NCBI GenBank assembly: GCA_942491885.1
Contig: CALOCQ010000009.1
Coordinates: 34,536-98,535 of the forward strand
Origin: CALBPI01 sp942491885
GTDB taxonomy: Bacteria > Pseudomonadota > Gammaproteobacteria > Steroidobacterales > Woeseiaceae
Direction of reading: 5' to 3'
DNA: 64,000 nucleotides
The translations under genes and the position numbers were made by a program. Within the stretch, counting starts at the first letter, position 1. Each line of letters begins with the position of its first letter. Under the pieces are notes generated by a model. That model worked only from the letters and a program-made list of their open reading frames with translations. It was not told the origin of the DNA and made no database searches. Shown piece by piece: positions 10,768-21,265 of this stretch.

Positions 10768-10968
10768 CTAATCAGACGACTCGTCCTGGAAAATATTCTC
10801 AATCGGCATCTCAAACAACCGCGCCGCCTTAAACGCCAGCGGCAAGCTGGGATCAAACTTGCCGGTCTCAATCGCGTTCACCGTCTGACGCGACACCTCG
10901 AGCTCGGTCGCAAGCTTGGCCTGCGTCCAGTCGCGCTCCGCACGCAATACCTTCAGTCGGTTTTTCAT
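10768..10968 (-). CDS. Short XRE-family helix-turn-helix regulator
   Basis: A 66-residue protein with the compact YozG-type helix-turn-helix: MKNRLKVLRAERDWTQAKLA, then LEVSRQTVNAIETGKFDPSLPLAFKAARLF and a short acidic end containing IENIF. Its ATG overlaps the stop of the upstream membrane-protein gene (ATGA, 10965-10968), so the two are translationally coupled. Pairs of this small regulator with a small multi-pass membrane protein are widespread, and the regulator usually controls its own operon. The palindrome in the operon promoter fits that. Confidence 0.93.
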   Translation of the reverse strand: MKNRLKVLRAERDWTQAKLATELEVSRQTVNAIETGKFDPSLPLAFKAARLFEMPIENIFQDESSD

Positions 10969-11387
10969 GCGTATTTCCGGTGGCCGAGGAGCATGCCGAT
11001 CAGGAATGTCAGGCTCATGACGATCATCAGGTGCGCTATCTGTGGCTCGAACGGCAGTAGCCGAATATCGCCCATCAGTTGGTAGGCGCCGGCGAACACC
11101 AGCCCGACGCCGAGCGTCATGACCGCGGCATCCAGAAAGATCTTCTGCTCCAGCTCGTCCATGCTGCGCAACTGTTGCCGGTTAGCGAGAATCATCCCGA
11201 CGCCGACCGCAAGGTTGAGCACAACGGCCAGCGCAGACCAGATCACCGCATAGTCCCACAGGAACTTCGGGCCGAATGCGATCAGTGCGGTAGTCAGGAG
11301 CCAGGCGAAGGTCCAGGCGGCGAGGCGCGCGGTCTTGCCCGATTTGCTGTTTTCCCAGCCGCCGGAATCAGATGCCGTATTGTTCAT
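10965..11387 (-). CDS. Four-helix membrane protein paired with XRE regulator
   Basis: A 140-residue protein with four predicted membrane helices (starting near AWTFAWLLTTALIAFG, YAVIWSALAVVLNLAVG, AAVMTLGVGLVFAGAY and LMIVMSLTFLIGMLLG). I take the start at 11387 (MNNTAS), because AAGGGAAG lies at the right distance before it; an in-frame ATG at 11405 has none. The soluble loop between helices 2 and 3 contains LRSMDELEQKIFLDA, typical of this group. The function is unknown. It is the first gene of a two-gene unit with the XRE regulator. Confidence 0.85.
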   Translation of the reverse strand: MNNTASDSGGWENSKSGKTARLAAWTFAWLLTTALIAFGPKFLWDYAVIWSALAVVLNLAVGVGMILANRQQLRSMDELEQKIFLDAAVMTLGVGLVFAGAYQLMGDIRLLPFEPQIAHLMIVMSLTFLIGMLLGHRKYA

Positions 11388-11428
11388 GATTGCTTCCCTT
11401 GTCATTTAGTAAAGTAAACTTGACCAAT

Positions 11429-11457
11429 ATAGTCGCTAATACGTGACTAAAAGTCAA
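11429..11457 (-). promoter_or_regulatory. Promoter of membrane protein/XRE pair with operator palindrome
   Basis: On the minus strand TTGACT (11452-11457) and GACTAT (11429-11434) are spaced by 17 bp. The -35 is embedded in a perfect palindrome TGACT-AAA-AGTCA (11444-11456), and a further AGTC/TTGACC copy lies near the -10. This is a likely binding site for the XRE regulator. Confidence 0.6.
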
Positions 11458-11475
11458 GGGTGCTTTACAGAAAGG

Positions 11476-13119
11476 TCAATCTTCGTCAGATGCGTCTGCG
11501 TTTTCTTCGGCTTCCGCAGCTTCTGCTTCGGCTTCCTCAGCCGCCGTCGCGTCCAGGTACTGCTGCTGATCGCCGTAGTGATCGTCCAGCGCATGTTCCG
11601 AGGACAGCGGGCTCAGGTAGTGTTCGGCGGTCTTGCCTTCGCGGTTCAACGCGAGCCCGACCAGGCAGGCTTTGATGATGTGCGTGCTATTGAGCGTGGT
11701 CTTATAAGTTGGATCCAGCGCGGGATGCAGCTCGACCAGATCAAAGCTCACCACATTCGACTCGGCACATAGCCGACGCACAATGGTGATCGCCTCGCGC
11801 ATGTTGATGCCGCCGGGCACCGGTGTGCCCGTGGCTACGGCGAAGGCCGGGTCGAGTACATCGATGTCGAAGGAGATATGCAGCTTGCGACCATCTTCGC
11901 TGGCCTCTGCCACGACGCGGTCCAGTACCGCGTCCCAACCGCGCTGCTCGACCTCGGCCATCGTGTGGTAGCGCATGCCTTGTTCGCGCATCCACTGGAA
12001 GCCGGATTTGTCGGGTCCGCTTGAGCGCAGTCCAACCTGAATGTAGTCGGCAGCACGCACGTGGCCTTCATTGATCAATCGGTACACCGGATAGCCGTGG
12101 CTGATCAGGTGGGCGCCGCCCCACCAGGCGTCGTAGTGCGAGTCAAAATGAATGACGGAGATTTTCTCCTTGCCGTAAACGTCTGCAAGTGCGGCAACAT
12201 TCGGATACTCGAGCGAGTGATCGCCGCCGACGATCACCGGTATCGCTCCGGTCTCAGCGATTTCGCGCACGACATCGCGCACGTGTTTCATCGAGCGCTC
12301 GGTGCTGTTGTTGTCGACTGCGACATCGCCGTAGTCAACGATGTTCAGAACATCCGCAGGATCGATCAGCGCGTATTGGTCCGATCCGCTGATTGGCCAA
12401 CCGAGGATGCGCAACTCCGCCGTCGCGCGCTCGCCGGAATCGCGCCAGCCGGATCCCATGTTTAATGGTGCGCCCAGTATGGCAACATCGACTTCACCGG
12501 CGACCAGGTCTTCTTTCGTCAGCGCCAACGGGAAGCCGCCAAACGTTGGCGGGCCGCCCCAGCCGCCGTAACGACCGAGTTCAATCGGTCCGGCCTCGCG
12601 TTTCGGGTCCATGATGCGCGGGCGAATCAGGCGCCATGCGTTGAAACGCGGCGAGTCGGTGTTGAACGGAATATTCGCTACATCTCGATTCGCATCGTAG
12701 CGATTCTGTGCTCTGAGTTGCATCATCGCTGCCACCCAGTCTTCCACCTCCTCCGGCGTGCGCTCTTCGAATACTTTTTCCAGACCCTTGGCGGCTCCGG
12801 CTTCACCGGTCTCGAGATACGCGATCTGGTCCATGCTTAATAGCGCGGTCTTTTCTGCGAGGCTGTCTGGCAGCTCGAAAGGTTCGGGTGGCTCCTCGCG
12901 TGCATCGATGGTGTTGAACGGATAAGCGTTGCTACCCACCACATGCCCGGGCGTGTCGTGGTGGCTGTGTCCGGCGTCGCCGTGGTTGTGCGCATCTGTG
13001 TCGGTCGTCGCATCATCGGCTGGCGCGGTTTGAGCCGCAGCCGTCGAAACGCCGCCACTCTGTAGCGCAAACATTGCCAGCAACAGCGCGGCTGGAAAAC
13101 CCGTCAAAGCCCGTTTCAT
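11476..13119 (-). CDS. Exported arginase/agmatinase-family ureohydrolase
   Basis: A 547-residue protein. I start it at ATG 13119, where a signal peptide begins (MKRALTGFPAALLLAMFALQ, then VSTAAAQ). A His-rich stretch follows (DAHNHGDAGHSHHD, about residues 40-55), perhaps a metal trap. After a helical region of about 130 residues, the ureohydrolase core has all binuclear-manganese ligand motifs: GGDHS (near residue 300), HFDSHYDAWWG, and SFDIDVLDPAF with GTPVPGG. The family hydrolyses guanidino compounds (arginine, agmatine and others) to urea. The substrate is not predictable from the motifs. A periplasmic location is unusual. It lies 31 bp downstream of a degenerate paralogue in one operon. 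The tail is Ala/Glu-rich. Confidence 0.9.
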   Translation of the reverse strand: MKRALTGFPAALLLAMFALQSGGVSTAAAQTAPADDATTDTDAHNHGDAGHSHHDTPGHVVGSNAYPFNTIDAREEPPEPFELPDSLAEKTALLSMDQIAYLETGEAGAAKGLEKVFEERTPEEVEDWVAAMMQLRAQNRYDANRDVANIPFNTDSPRFNAWRLIRPRIMDPKREAGPIELGRYGGWGGPPTFGGFPLALTKEDLVAGEVDVAILGAPLNMGSGWRDSGERATAELRILGWPISGSDQYALIDPADVLNIVDYGDVAVDNNSTERSMKHVRDVVREIAETGAIPVIVGGDHSLEYPNVAALADVYGKEKISVIHFDSHYDAWWGGAHLISHGYPVYRLINEGHVRAADYIQVGLRSSGPDKSGFQWMREQGMRYHTMAEVEQRGWDAVLDRVVAEASEDGRKLHISFDIDVLDPAFAVATGTPVPGGINMREAITIVRRLCAESNVVSFDLVELHPALDPTYKTTLNSTHIIKACLVGLALNREGKTAEHYLSPLSSEHALDDHYGDQQQYLDATAAEEAEAEAAEAEENADASDED

Positions 13120-13150
13120 TCTTATTACCTTTTGCAGTGCCGCCATCGAA

Positions 13151-14587
13151 CTAGCGTTGCCCGTGATCCCGCGCCAGCGGATGTATATAGTCGGGTTTGA
13201 GGCCGGATTTCCTGACGGCGATGCCATTGAGGCAGGCGTTCAGAACAGCATTCGCACTGAGGACGGATTGTCGTGACAGATCCATCATCGGCGCAAGATC
13301 GGTAATCTCGAAACCCACAATTTGCTTGGCCGCACAGACATAACGAATGCTTTCAACAACGCTGGCGAGATCGAGGCCGTTGCTGGTGACGCGCCCGGCA
13401 GCAATCATTTCCGCCGGATTGATCGCGCTGACATCAATCGACACAAAGAATGCATCCGGCCCGCGGTCGACCTCTTTCCTGACGCGCTGCATGACGCGCT
13501 CTGCACCGCGTTGTTGCATCTCTGCCATCGTGTGATAGCGCACGCTATTATCTTTCAACCACTGCAACGTACTGGCATCGACGTCCGGCCCTCGCAAGCC
13601 GACCTGAATCGTGTCGCGCCCGGCAACATACTGCTGGTCGATAAGCTGGAACACCGCCTGGCGATCCGAAATAGTATGGTCGGACGCGCGCTCCACATCC
13701 GGGTGCGCACTGAAGTGCAGCAGGCCGAAGCGGGCGCCATCCCGCGCGCGCGCGACGCCCGCGACGCCCGGGTAGAGTATCGATGTATCGCCGCCGACCA
13801 GCATCGGGATGGCGCCGGTGGCCGCGGTCTCTGCAACCATCTCGGTAATGTGAGCAACCGAGCGCTCGATGGCCATACGGTCAGTATTGAAATTGCCGTA
13901 GTCAACGACCATTAACGCCTCGAACGGTTTCACGAGTGACATCACATCGGGCGCAGCAATCGTATTGATCGCGCGCATTTCGTCGGGCGCGGCCTTGGCA
14001 TCCCGGCGTCCGCTGCTCATGTTGCTCAAAACGCCAACAATGGCGACGTCGACTTTGCCGGCCACAAGATCCTCAGGCCAGATAGCGACTTTGGCGCCAC
14101 CAAAAGTCGGAACGCCGGAGATAGGGTAGAGATAGCGGTGGACGCTGAAAGGACCCGGCTCGCGTTTCAGCTCACGCAGTGCGGGTGGTGTTGTGACCAT
14201 GCCGCGATGAAACAGTTTCGCTTCCAGATTGAGCGGCGCGGCGCCCATGTCGCGGGCCGGGTCGTAGCCCATCTCTGCGGCGAGCGCCAGCAGGTCGCTG
14301 AACAGGTTGCCGAGTGATTCCATGTCGCGCGTCGCAAGCTCATGTTCGAGTTGGCGCTCCGGAATGAACTCAAGCACTTTGCCGGATGTGACGAAGGTGC
14401 GTCGCGACGCATCGAGCTGATCAATCTTGCTCTGTAATGCTTGCGGCGCCTTGTATTCGGCGTGTGCCGATGATGGCCAGATCTGAACGACTATGCCGAC
14501 CGCCAGCCAGAGACAAATCAGCAATTGGTGTCGAGACGCCACATCACTACCGCAGCGCATACCGCTACTTCTAAACGTAGTTGTCAT
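13151..14587 (-). CDS. Exported arginase-family paralogue with broken metal site
   Basis: A 478-residue homologue of the next gene with the same core order, but the metal ligands are damaged. GGDH has become GGDT, HFDSHYD has become HFSAHPD, and SFDIDVLDP has become SIDVSAINP. By alignment to arginase, three of six manganese ligands are lost (His to Thr, Asp to Ser, Asp to Ser). It is therefore probably not a ureohydrolase; a structural or ligand-binding partner of the intact neighbour is possible. A signal peptide ends at SSAHA. Starts at 14587 (MTTTF) or 14560 (MRCGS) both give a usable signal; neither has a strong ribosome-binding site. It is the first gene of the two-gene operon and divergent from katG. 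Confidence 0.85.
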   Translation of the reverse strand: MTTTFRSSGMRCGSDVASRHQLLICLWLAVGIVVQIWPSSAHAEYKAPQALQSKIDQLDASRRTFVTSGKVLEFIPERQLEHELATRDMESLGNLFSDLLALAAEMGYDPARDMGAAPLNLEAKLFHRGMVTTPPALRELKREPGPFSVHRYLYPISGVPTFGGAKVAIWPEDLVAGKVDVAIVGVLSNMSSGRRDAKAAPDEMRAINTIAAPDVMSLVKPFEALMVVDYGNFNTDRMAIERSVAHITEMVAETAATGAIPMLVGGDTSILYPGVAGVARARDGARFGLLHFSAHPDVERASDHTISDRQAVFQLIDQQYVAGRDTIQVGLRGPDVDASTLQWLKDNSVRYHTMAEMQQRGAERVMQRVRKEVDRGPDAFFVSIDVSAINPAEMIAAGRVTSNGLDLASVVESIRYVCAAKQIVGFEITDLAPMMDLSRQSVLSANAVLNACLNGIAVRKSGLKPDYIHPLARDHGQR

Positions 14588-14938
14588 TTTTTTTCTTAGT
14601 CGTCGCGGCCAATGAACCCCCGGCCTTTGTATGACGACGTTGCTCCCCGAACCCATTTAGGCACAAACCCGTGCTTTACGCCAATAGCCTTTATGGTTGC
14701 GCGCACAGCGACAGCTGCGTGGTGCTATCCTCGACGGCAGAACGAATGCACCACTTCGGTCGCCGGAGATAAGATCAACTACCGGATCGCATCGGCGTCA
14801 GCGATTTCAGCTGCGACTGATGTGAGGCGATTGATATTCTGAATGGGCAATATTCAGTTTTTCAATCGTCATCAATACGTATATGCGCTTTACTACTTAA
14901 TCGCCAAACTAACCGATTATGTCGGGGGAGTACGATTC
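14588..14938. other. 351-bp divergent regulatory region (arginase pair / katG)
   Basis: No gene is supported. The frame in front of katG is open to 14843, but it lacks a ribosome-binding site and encodes a large dyad instead. The region must contain both divergent promoters; I cannot pick out convincing -35/-10 boxes. The dyad is listed separately. Confidence 0.6.
14828..14868. promoter_or_regulatory. Large symmetric dyad upstream of katG
   Basis: Nested inverted repeats share one centre: outer arms CGATTGA (14828-14834) and TCAATCG (14862-14868), inner arms CTGAAT (14839-14844) and ATTCAG (14852-14857), with 4-bp spacers on both sides and a 7-bp centre. The 41-bp span and symmetry suggest a dimeric or tetrameric regulator site. 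It does not match the OxyR ATAG-N7-CTAT spacing cleanly. Confidence 0.5.
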
Positions 14939-17164
<2,226 letters not shown>

Positions 17165-17217
17165 TCACGGCGGACTTGTCTGCGGGAGCGCGCATCCGGC
17201 GCGACCCGCCAAAACAG

Positions 17218-17251
17218 AAGCGGTGGCGTCTTTGACGTCGCCGCTTTTTTT
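17218..17251 (+). terminator. Rho-independent terminator of katG
   Basis: Stem AAGCGGTGGCGTC / GACGTCGCCGCTT (two G-T wobbles), TTT loop, followed by seven Ts, about 55 bp after the katG stop. Confidence 0.8.
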
Positions 17252-17286
17252 GTTGTCTATGCCCGGAGGTATTAGAGTGGCAGACT

Positions 17287-17856
17287 ATGAATAACCGTAT
17301 ACCAGTCTCAATCATCCTCCTCGCTGTGCTGTTGCTCGGCGTATTCGTCTTTATCGGCGGGCCCGGCCTGTTTACCGGGTCACGCGAAACGGCTAGTGAG
17401 TCCGCCCCATCCGCGGCGGCAACAGCGCAGGACAGTCCGTCGCTTTCACCAGCGGGGGCATCGGATATCGCAAGCCCGGATATGGCCGTGCCGCTGGTGC
17501 GTCCGGAAACGCTGGAAGCCGAGTCGATCGAATCGATGAAGGCGCTGATTGCGGATCTGGAAGCGTCACTCGAAGCGGCCATTGAGGTGCGCGAAGCTGC
17601 CGAGGCCGAGCTCGATATGTCCGAAACCGATGTCGCGGAGCTCGAGAAATTTGTCGACGAGATTGAGGCGCGCGGCGACGATCCGGTCGACTATGCGGAC
17701 GAAGGGCTTGAAAAGTTTCAGCCGGCCTTCTATCGCTATCAGGAAGCCTTTGCGGTTTTTGAGCAAGCGGAATTGCTGGAGCAGGGTACGCGCGATGCGC
17801 TAAATGACGCGCGGCGCAAACTGGCTGCGCTGCAACAGGAAGCCGACGGCGAGTAG
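17287..17856 (+). CDS. Membrane-anchored acidic coiled-coil protein, unknown
   Basis: A 189-residue protein with an N-terminal membrane helix (about residues 7-26, SIILLAVLLLGVFVFIGG), a Ser/Ala-rich linker, and from about residue 75 a Glu-rich helical region with heptad-like spacing (ESIESMKALIADLEASLEAA and VAELEKFVDEIEARG). It ends in another helix (ALNDARRKLAALQQEA). The membrane segment is not followed by a clear cleavage site, so the protein is probably anchored with its coiled coil in the periplasm. No recognised family. GGAGG lies upstream of the start. A terminator separates it from the convergent hydrolase gene. Confidence 0.8.
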   Translation: MNNRIPVSIILLAVLLLGVFVFIGGPGLFTGSRETASESAPSAAATAQDSPSLSPAGASDIASPDMAVPLVRPETLEAESIESMKALIADLEASLEAAIEVREAAEAELDMSETDVAELEKFVDEIEARGDDPVDYADEGLEKFQPAFYRYQEAFAVFEQAELLEQGTRDALNDARRKLAALQQEADGE

Positions 17857-17883
17857 CTGGCAACAGGCACAACAAGCAGGCAC

Positions 17884-17920
17884 AAAAAAACCCGCGCCCC
17901 TTTTGAGGCGCGGGTTTTTT
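17884..17920. terminator. Bidirectional rho-independent terminator
   Basis: Perfect stem ACCCGCGCC / GGCGCGGGT with A7 on the left and T6 on the right, between convergent genes. It is followed by a separate 12-bp palindrome CGTAACGTTACG at 17929-17940 of unknown meaning. Confidence 0.9.
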
Positions 17921-17943
17921 CTTTCTAACGTAACGTTACGCGG

Positions 17944-19407
17944 CTATTCGGCCGGGCATTGTCCGGTGCGGAAGAAGTCAGGCGTCGCACCCGTTGACCC
18001 TACCGTGAACTGACAGCCATAGGCCGGGTCCGCGACGGTAGCAGCGTCGAGTACATCATCGCCGGCAGGCTTGATGCCATCATTTACCCACAACACCAGG
18101 TCATCAAACGTCTGTACCAGTTCCTGCGGCGAGAACTCGCAGTGTCCGACAGCGCGCGTTGCGCGTTGCACCAGCAGGTGATCGCGACGGAAATGGGCCG
18201 CTTCCTGTGCGTAGATTTGCTGCATCTTGAACGGAACGAACAGATCGCCAAGCGTGTGTACACTCAGAACCGGGATGCTGATGCGCCCGGTGATCTCAGG
18301 CACGCGCTGCAGTCGCAGGAAACGCTTCTTGTTGACGCCGGGCGCTTCGCGCAAGCGAATGATCATCTCGTTCAAAATCGCTTCCGATGAGCTGATCGCC
18401 GGGTCGGCGTCCAGTTGGTAGACGCGACGCTTGTTAGAGAAGATATTGCCCGAAAGCACGCCATCGACAGTGCCGTCCGATCCCGCGAAACTGAATAACA
18501 GCCCCTGGAACGGCGCGAAGCCAAGATCGAATATCGGACGGTCGCCGCCCGAAATAACACGCAACAAATTTTTCAGTTGCTCACCTTGCGCCGTAAGGCC
18601 GGTCGGGAAATCCGCACCGTTGTTGCTAAACAGCGTACCTATCGTCAGCGGCAACGTCGTGGTTGCATAGTCGTCCGGTGGCGGGAACTGAGACTGGATG
18701 AACGGATTAACTTCCGCCGCCAGCGCTTCGGCGCCGTAGCTGAAATCGCCGAAGTAGTTGAACAGCTCCTTGTCACCCATGACGCCGCAAAGCGGTGCCG
18801 CGCCGTCGTACTTGATGCCGCCCGAGAGCTTGCCAAGCACGTTCGCGAAACGACGACATAGCCGACCACGACGGCCTTCACGGCAGCCTACGTTCGGGAA
18901 CATTTCGATCGCCGCGCCGGTTACGTGACCACCCATAGAGAAACCGGTAATCAGCGTGCGGTTTGGCTGCCCGACTTCGTGCGAGAAGATCCGTGCTAGC
19001 CGGTTGGTGCTCTCGACGCCGTCTTTGACGTCATAGCAGTTCTTCGAATAGCTCGATGCCGCCCACGCGTAACCGCGCTGAAGGTAGTAGGCGCGCAACG
19101 GCGGACTGTCAACCGTCAGCGGTGCCAGTGCGCCGGTTGCCTCATCGATGACACAGCCGCGGAAGCCGTGCGCATACATCACCAGATCGCCGTTCCAGTT
19201 GACCGGCACTTCGTAGCGGTAGATTGCACCCTTGCTGTCGATAGCTTCTACCAGCGTATCGGTCAGGCCGGGTATTGCGTTGAAAGCACCGGAGTCGCCG
19301 AGCGGAAACACCCGATCGTCCTGCGGTACTGTGCGGTTGTTGGTCGCGTTCGCCGGCATGGCGAACAGACCAGAAGCTGCGACAAGCAGCATGGCTCTTA
19401 AGAACAT
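17944..19407 (-). CDS. Secreted alpha/beta-hydrolase
   Basis: A 487-residue exported protein with a signal peptide (MFLRAMLLVAASGLFAMPANA). The alpha/beta-hydrolase core shows the oxyanion-side strand LVMYAHGFRG, the nucleophile elbow G-F-S-M-G-G (about residue 155), a candidate acid in SVHTLGDLFVP (about 385), and the catalytic His in AVGHCEF (about 425). A cysteine-rich cap region (residues about 180-215) suggests disulphides, in keeping with export. The substrate is unknown; lipase, esterase or polyester depolymerase are all possible. A perfect 10-bp-arm dyad about 100 bp upstream may regulate it. Confidence 0.87.
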   Translation of the reverse strand: MFLRAMLLVAASGLFAMPANATNNRTVPQDDRVFPLGDSGAFNAIPGLTDTLVEAIDSKGAIYRYEVPVNWNGDLVMYAHGFRGCVIDEATGALAPLTVDSPPLRAYYLQRGYAWAASSYSKNCYDVKDGVESTNRLARIFSHEVGQPNRTLITGFSMGGHVTGAAIEMFPNVGCREGRRGRLCRRFANVLGKLSGGIKYDGAAPLCGVMGDKELFNYFGDFSYGAEALAAEVNPFIQSQFPPPDDYATTTLPLTIGTLFSNNGADFPTGLTAQGEQLKNLLRVISGGDRPIFDLGFAPFQGLLFSFAGSDGTVDGVLSGNIFSNKRRVYQLDADPAISSSEAILNEMIIRLREAPGVNKKRFLRLQRVPEITGRISIPVLSVHTLGDLFVPFKMQQIYAQEAAHFRRDHLLVQRATRAVGHCEFSPQELVQTFDDLVLWVNDGIKPAGDDVLDAATVADPAYGCQFTVGSTGATPDFFRTGQCPAE

Positions 19408-19506
19408 GGTTTCCCCCCATTACGTCGCAGGAACCGGGTTGGTCCCGTGACTCGTTTTTCGTCAGTGCCATAATAGCGCGATCCGGATGCGACACAAGTT
19501 TCCGGT

Positions 19507-19530
19507 ACATTGATTAAACATAATCAATGT
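19507..19530. promoter_or_regulatory. Perfect operator-like dyad upstream of the hydrolase gene
   Basis: Arms ACATTGATTA and TAATCAATGT (10/10 match) separated by AACA, in an AT-rich gap between two minus-strand genes. There is no T-tract, so it is not a terminator. The size is typical of a TetR- or Lrp-like dimer site, but no such regulator is adjacent. Confidence 0.55.
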
Positions 19531-19578
19531 TATACGTTCGAATTCTGTGATCGGGCTCGTCGACTTTAGCCAGCGGTA

Positions 19579-20715
19579 CTACTTGCTCGGTTGTCGGCGC
19601 CCCGGCCAATGGCCGAACTGCATTTCAAATTCGATGCCGATGCCGACATTTGCCTCGCGCTGCTCGGACAGAAACTCGCGCGGCCAGTTGCGGTAGGTCA
19701 ACAATTCCACGAACAACCATTCACGCAGGAACTGGCGTCTGTAGCGAAACTCAACGCCATAGTCGCGTACCGGTACCTCGTAGTCAGTTTCGCCGGTGGA
19801 ATAAATTGAGTAGGAAAGTGCCGTCTCGCGTGACAGGTTTTGATAGGCGATGAGTTTGCTGGTCCACGAGACGCCTTCGACCTCTTCCTCGACCACCGCG
19901 ACCGACCACGAGCGTATCAGCCAGCGCTCGTTGAGCGCGTGGTCGAGTGTGTTCTGAACGGACATACCGGCGCCGCGCTGGCTTTGCACAAACAACCTTG
20001 GCTCGACGCGCCACAGCCAGTCGTCGCTGAATGTGCGGTTCCAGCGGTAAGTGGCCCGTACGAATGGTTCAAGCGGCGATGTCAGTTTAATACCAGCGCC
20101 AAACGACCAGCCCCGCTTGAGTTTTGCATCGCGCGTGTAGCCAACGCCGAGCAGCCAGTCTTCGTCTTCGAAGTCGTTGAAGCGTGTCGGCAGCGTGTCG
20201 ATATTATCGTCTCCGGAGCCATCCACCAGCTCGTTGGCTTCTCCCCGTCCCAGCAGTAAACTTGTGCGCTCGTTTATGGCAGGCAGCGCGACCCGCCCTT
20301 TGAGTCGAATACGATTTTTAGTGCCGTCGCGTTCGTCCCATAGCGTACCTACCGTCATGCGGCCACGGGTGATTGTCGCCTCTTCCTCAATGTCACTGGT
20401 ACCGAAAAAGTTATCTATTTTCTGTGCGGCACCCGCCGTGATGCCGGACATAGCTTGCTGCGTGCGGTCGAGCAACGGCGGCCTGGCGACCTCTGTGGGC
20501 TGGTAAGGCGGACCACTTTCATCGGGTTCAACGTCGTCGTCATTATCGGTTGGCGCAACGGTCGCGATGATGACGGGCGCCGTGTCTGGCGCCTCTTTCG
20601 GGTCTTGCCTGTTGGTTGAGCATGCGGCGCCGGTCATAACGATCAGCACGACGATGATCGCGCGGCGCGCTAAGCCACAGTGATCATGCCCGGAGTTATT
20701 CGTACCGCCAATCAT
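19579..20715 (-). CDS. Putative lipoprotein with beta-barrel-like C-terminal domain
   Basis: A 378-residue protein from ATG 20715; an earlier in-frame ATG at 20766 is possible, and neither has a clear ribosome-binding site. The N-terminus contains a positively charged segment, a hydrophobic run and a lipobox-like M-T-G-A-A-C (RRAIIVVLIVMTGAACS). A low-complexity Asp/Pro-rich linker follows. The C-terminal 250 residues alternate polar and aromatic residues in strand-like stretches (NRIRLKGRVALPA, WSFGAGIKLTSPLEPFVRATYRW, LWRVEPRLFVQ, ALSYSIYSTGE, YGVEFRYRRQF), as in outer-membrane barrels. No family recognised. It may be the last gene of the Mpo1-like/mcr/pcs unit. Confidence 0.72.
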   Translation of the reverse strand: MIGGTNNSGHDHCGLARRAIIVVLIVMTGAACSTNRQDPKEAPDTAPVIIATVAPTDNDDDVEPDESGPPYQPTEVARPPLLDRTQQAMSGITAGAAQKIDNFFGTSDIEEEATITRGRMTVGTLWDERDGTKNRIRLKGRVALPAINERTSLLLGRGEANELVDGSGDDNIDTLPTRFNDFEDEDWLLGVGYTRDAKLKRGWSFGAGIKLTSPLEPFVRATYRWNRTFSDDWLWRVEPRLFVQSQRGAGMSVQNTLDHALNERWLIRSWSVAVVEEEVEGVSWTSKLIAYQNLSRETALSYSIYSTGETDYEVPVRDYGVEFRYRRQFLREWLFVELLTYRNWPREFLSEQREANVGIGIEFEMQFGHWPGRRQPSK

Positions 20716-20781
20716 AATTTTGCAGCCGGCTATCCTGCTGCCTTCTTCAAGTACGCGAGCGCGCACTCGCCACCGGCAACC

Positions 20782-21252
20782 CTAGTAGCGAAGTCCCAGC
20801 TTCCCGTAAACCGCGGCAAGAATCCACAACGGTCCGATCATCAGGAACTGAAGGTCTTCGAAAAACGACGGCTTGGCGCCCTCAATCTTGTGACCGATGA
20901 ACTGTCCGACCCAGGCGACGACGAATATTGCCAGTGACAAACCCGGCAGGGAAATTGCGAGCGAATCCAACCACGCGACGATGGCGACAATAGCGAGGGT
21001 CACCGGCAACATGCCGAGCGCCAGTGGTATCGACAGTACGCTGTAGTAGACCATCCCCAGCGCCAGAACGATGGTGCCCCAGTTCAGCCACGGCGACACA
21101 CGCATAAATGCGTCCGGTACCGGTATCGCCCACAGCAATCCGACCAGGCTGACGACGATGGCGGGCACGCACAGCCAATGCAGCCGCTTGTTGGTCGGGT
21201 TTTGATGGCTGACCGCGTAGGCGTCGAGCCAGCCTTGTGCTGTCTTGCTCAT
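20782..21252 (-). CDS. Mpo1-like (DUF962) membrane protein
   Basis: A 156-residue protein starting at ATG 21252 (MSKTAQGWLDAY), 13 bp after the malonyl-CoA reductase stop. It has the Mpo1/YGL010w signature: an N-terminal YAVSHQNPTNKRLHWLCVP motif with two conserved histidines, four membrane helices, and a C-terminal WVGQFIGHKIEGAKPSFFEDLQFL motif with a third histidine, then IGPLWILAAVYGKLG. In yeast Mpo1 is an iron-dependent dioxygenase that shortens 2-hydroxy fatty acids by one carbon; the bacterial role is not established. The tight spacing suggests it belongs to the mcr/pcs operon. Confidence 0.9.
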   Translation of the reverse strand: MSKTAQGWLDAYAVSHQNPTNKRLHWLCVPAIVVSLVGLLWAIPVPDAFMRVSPWLNWGTIVLALGMVYYSVLSIPLALGMLPVTLAIVAIVAWLDSLAISLPGLSLAIFVVAWVGQFIGHKIEGAKPSFFEDLQFLMIGPLWILAAVYGKLGLRY

Positions 21253-21265
21253 GGTGATTCCCCGC

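Noticed and set aside
17929..17940. Palindrome CGTAACGTTACG as a relative of the palindromes near the HNH gene
   Set aside because: It shares only the TAAC/GTTA ends; the centre differs (ACGT instead of CCGCGG), so it is not the same element.
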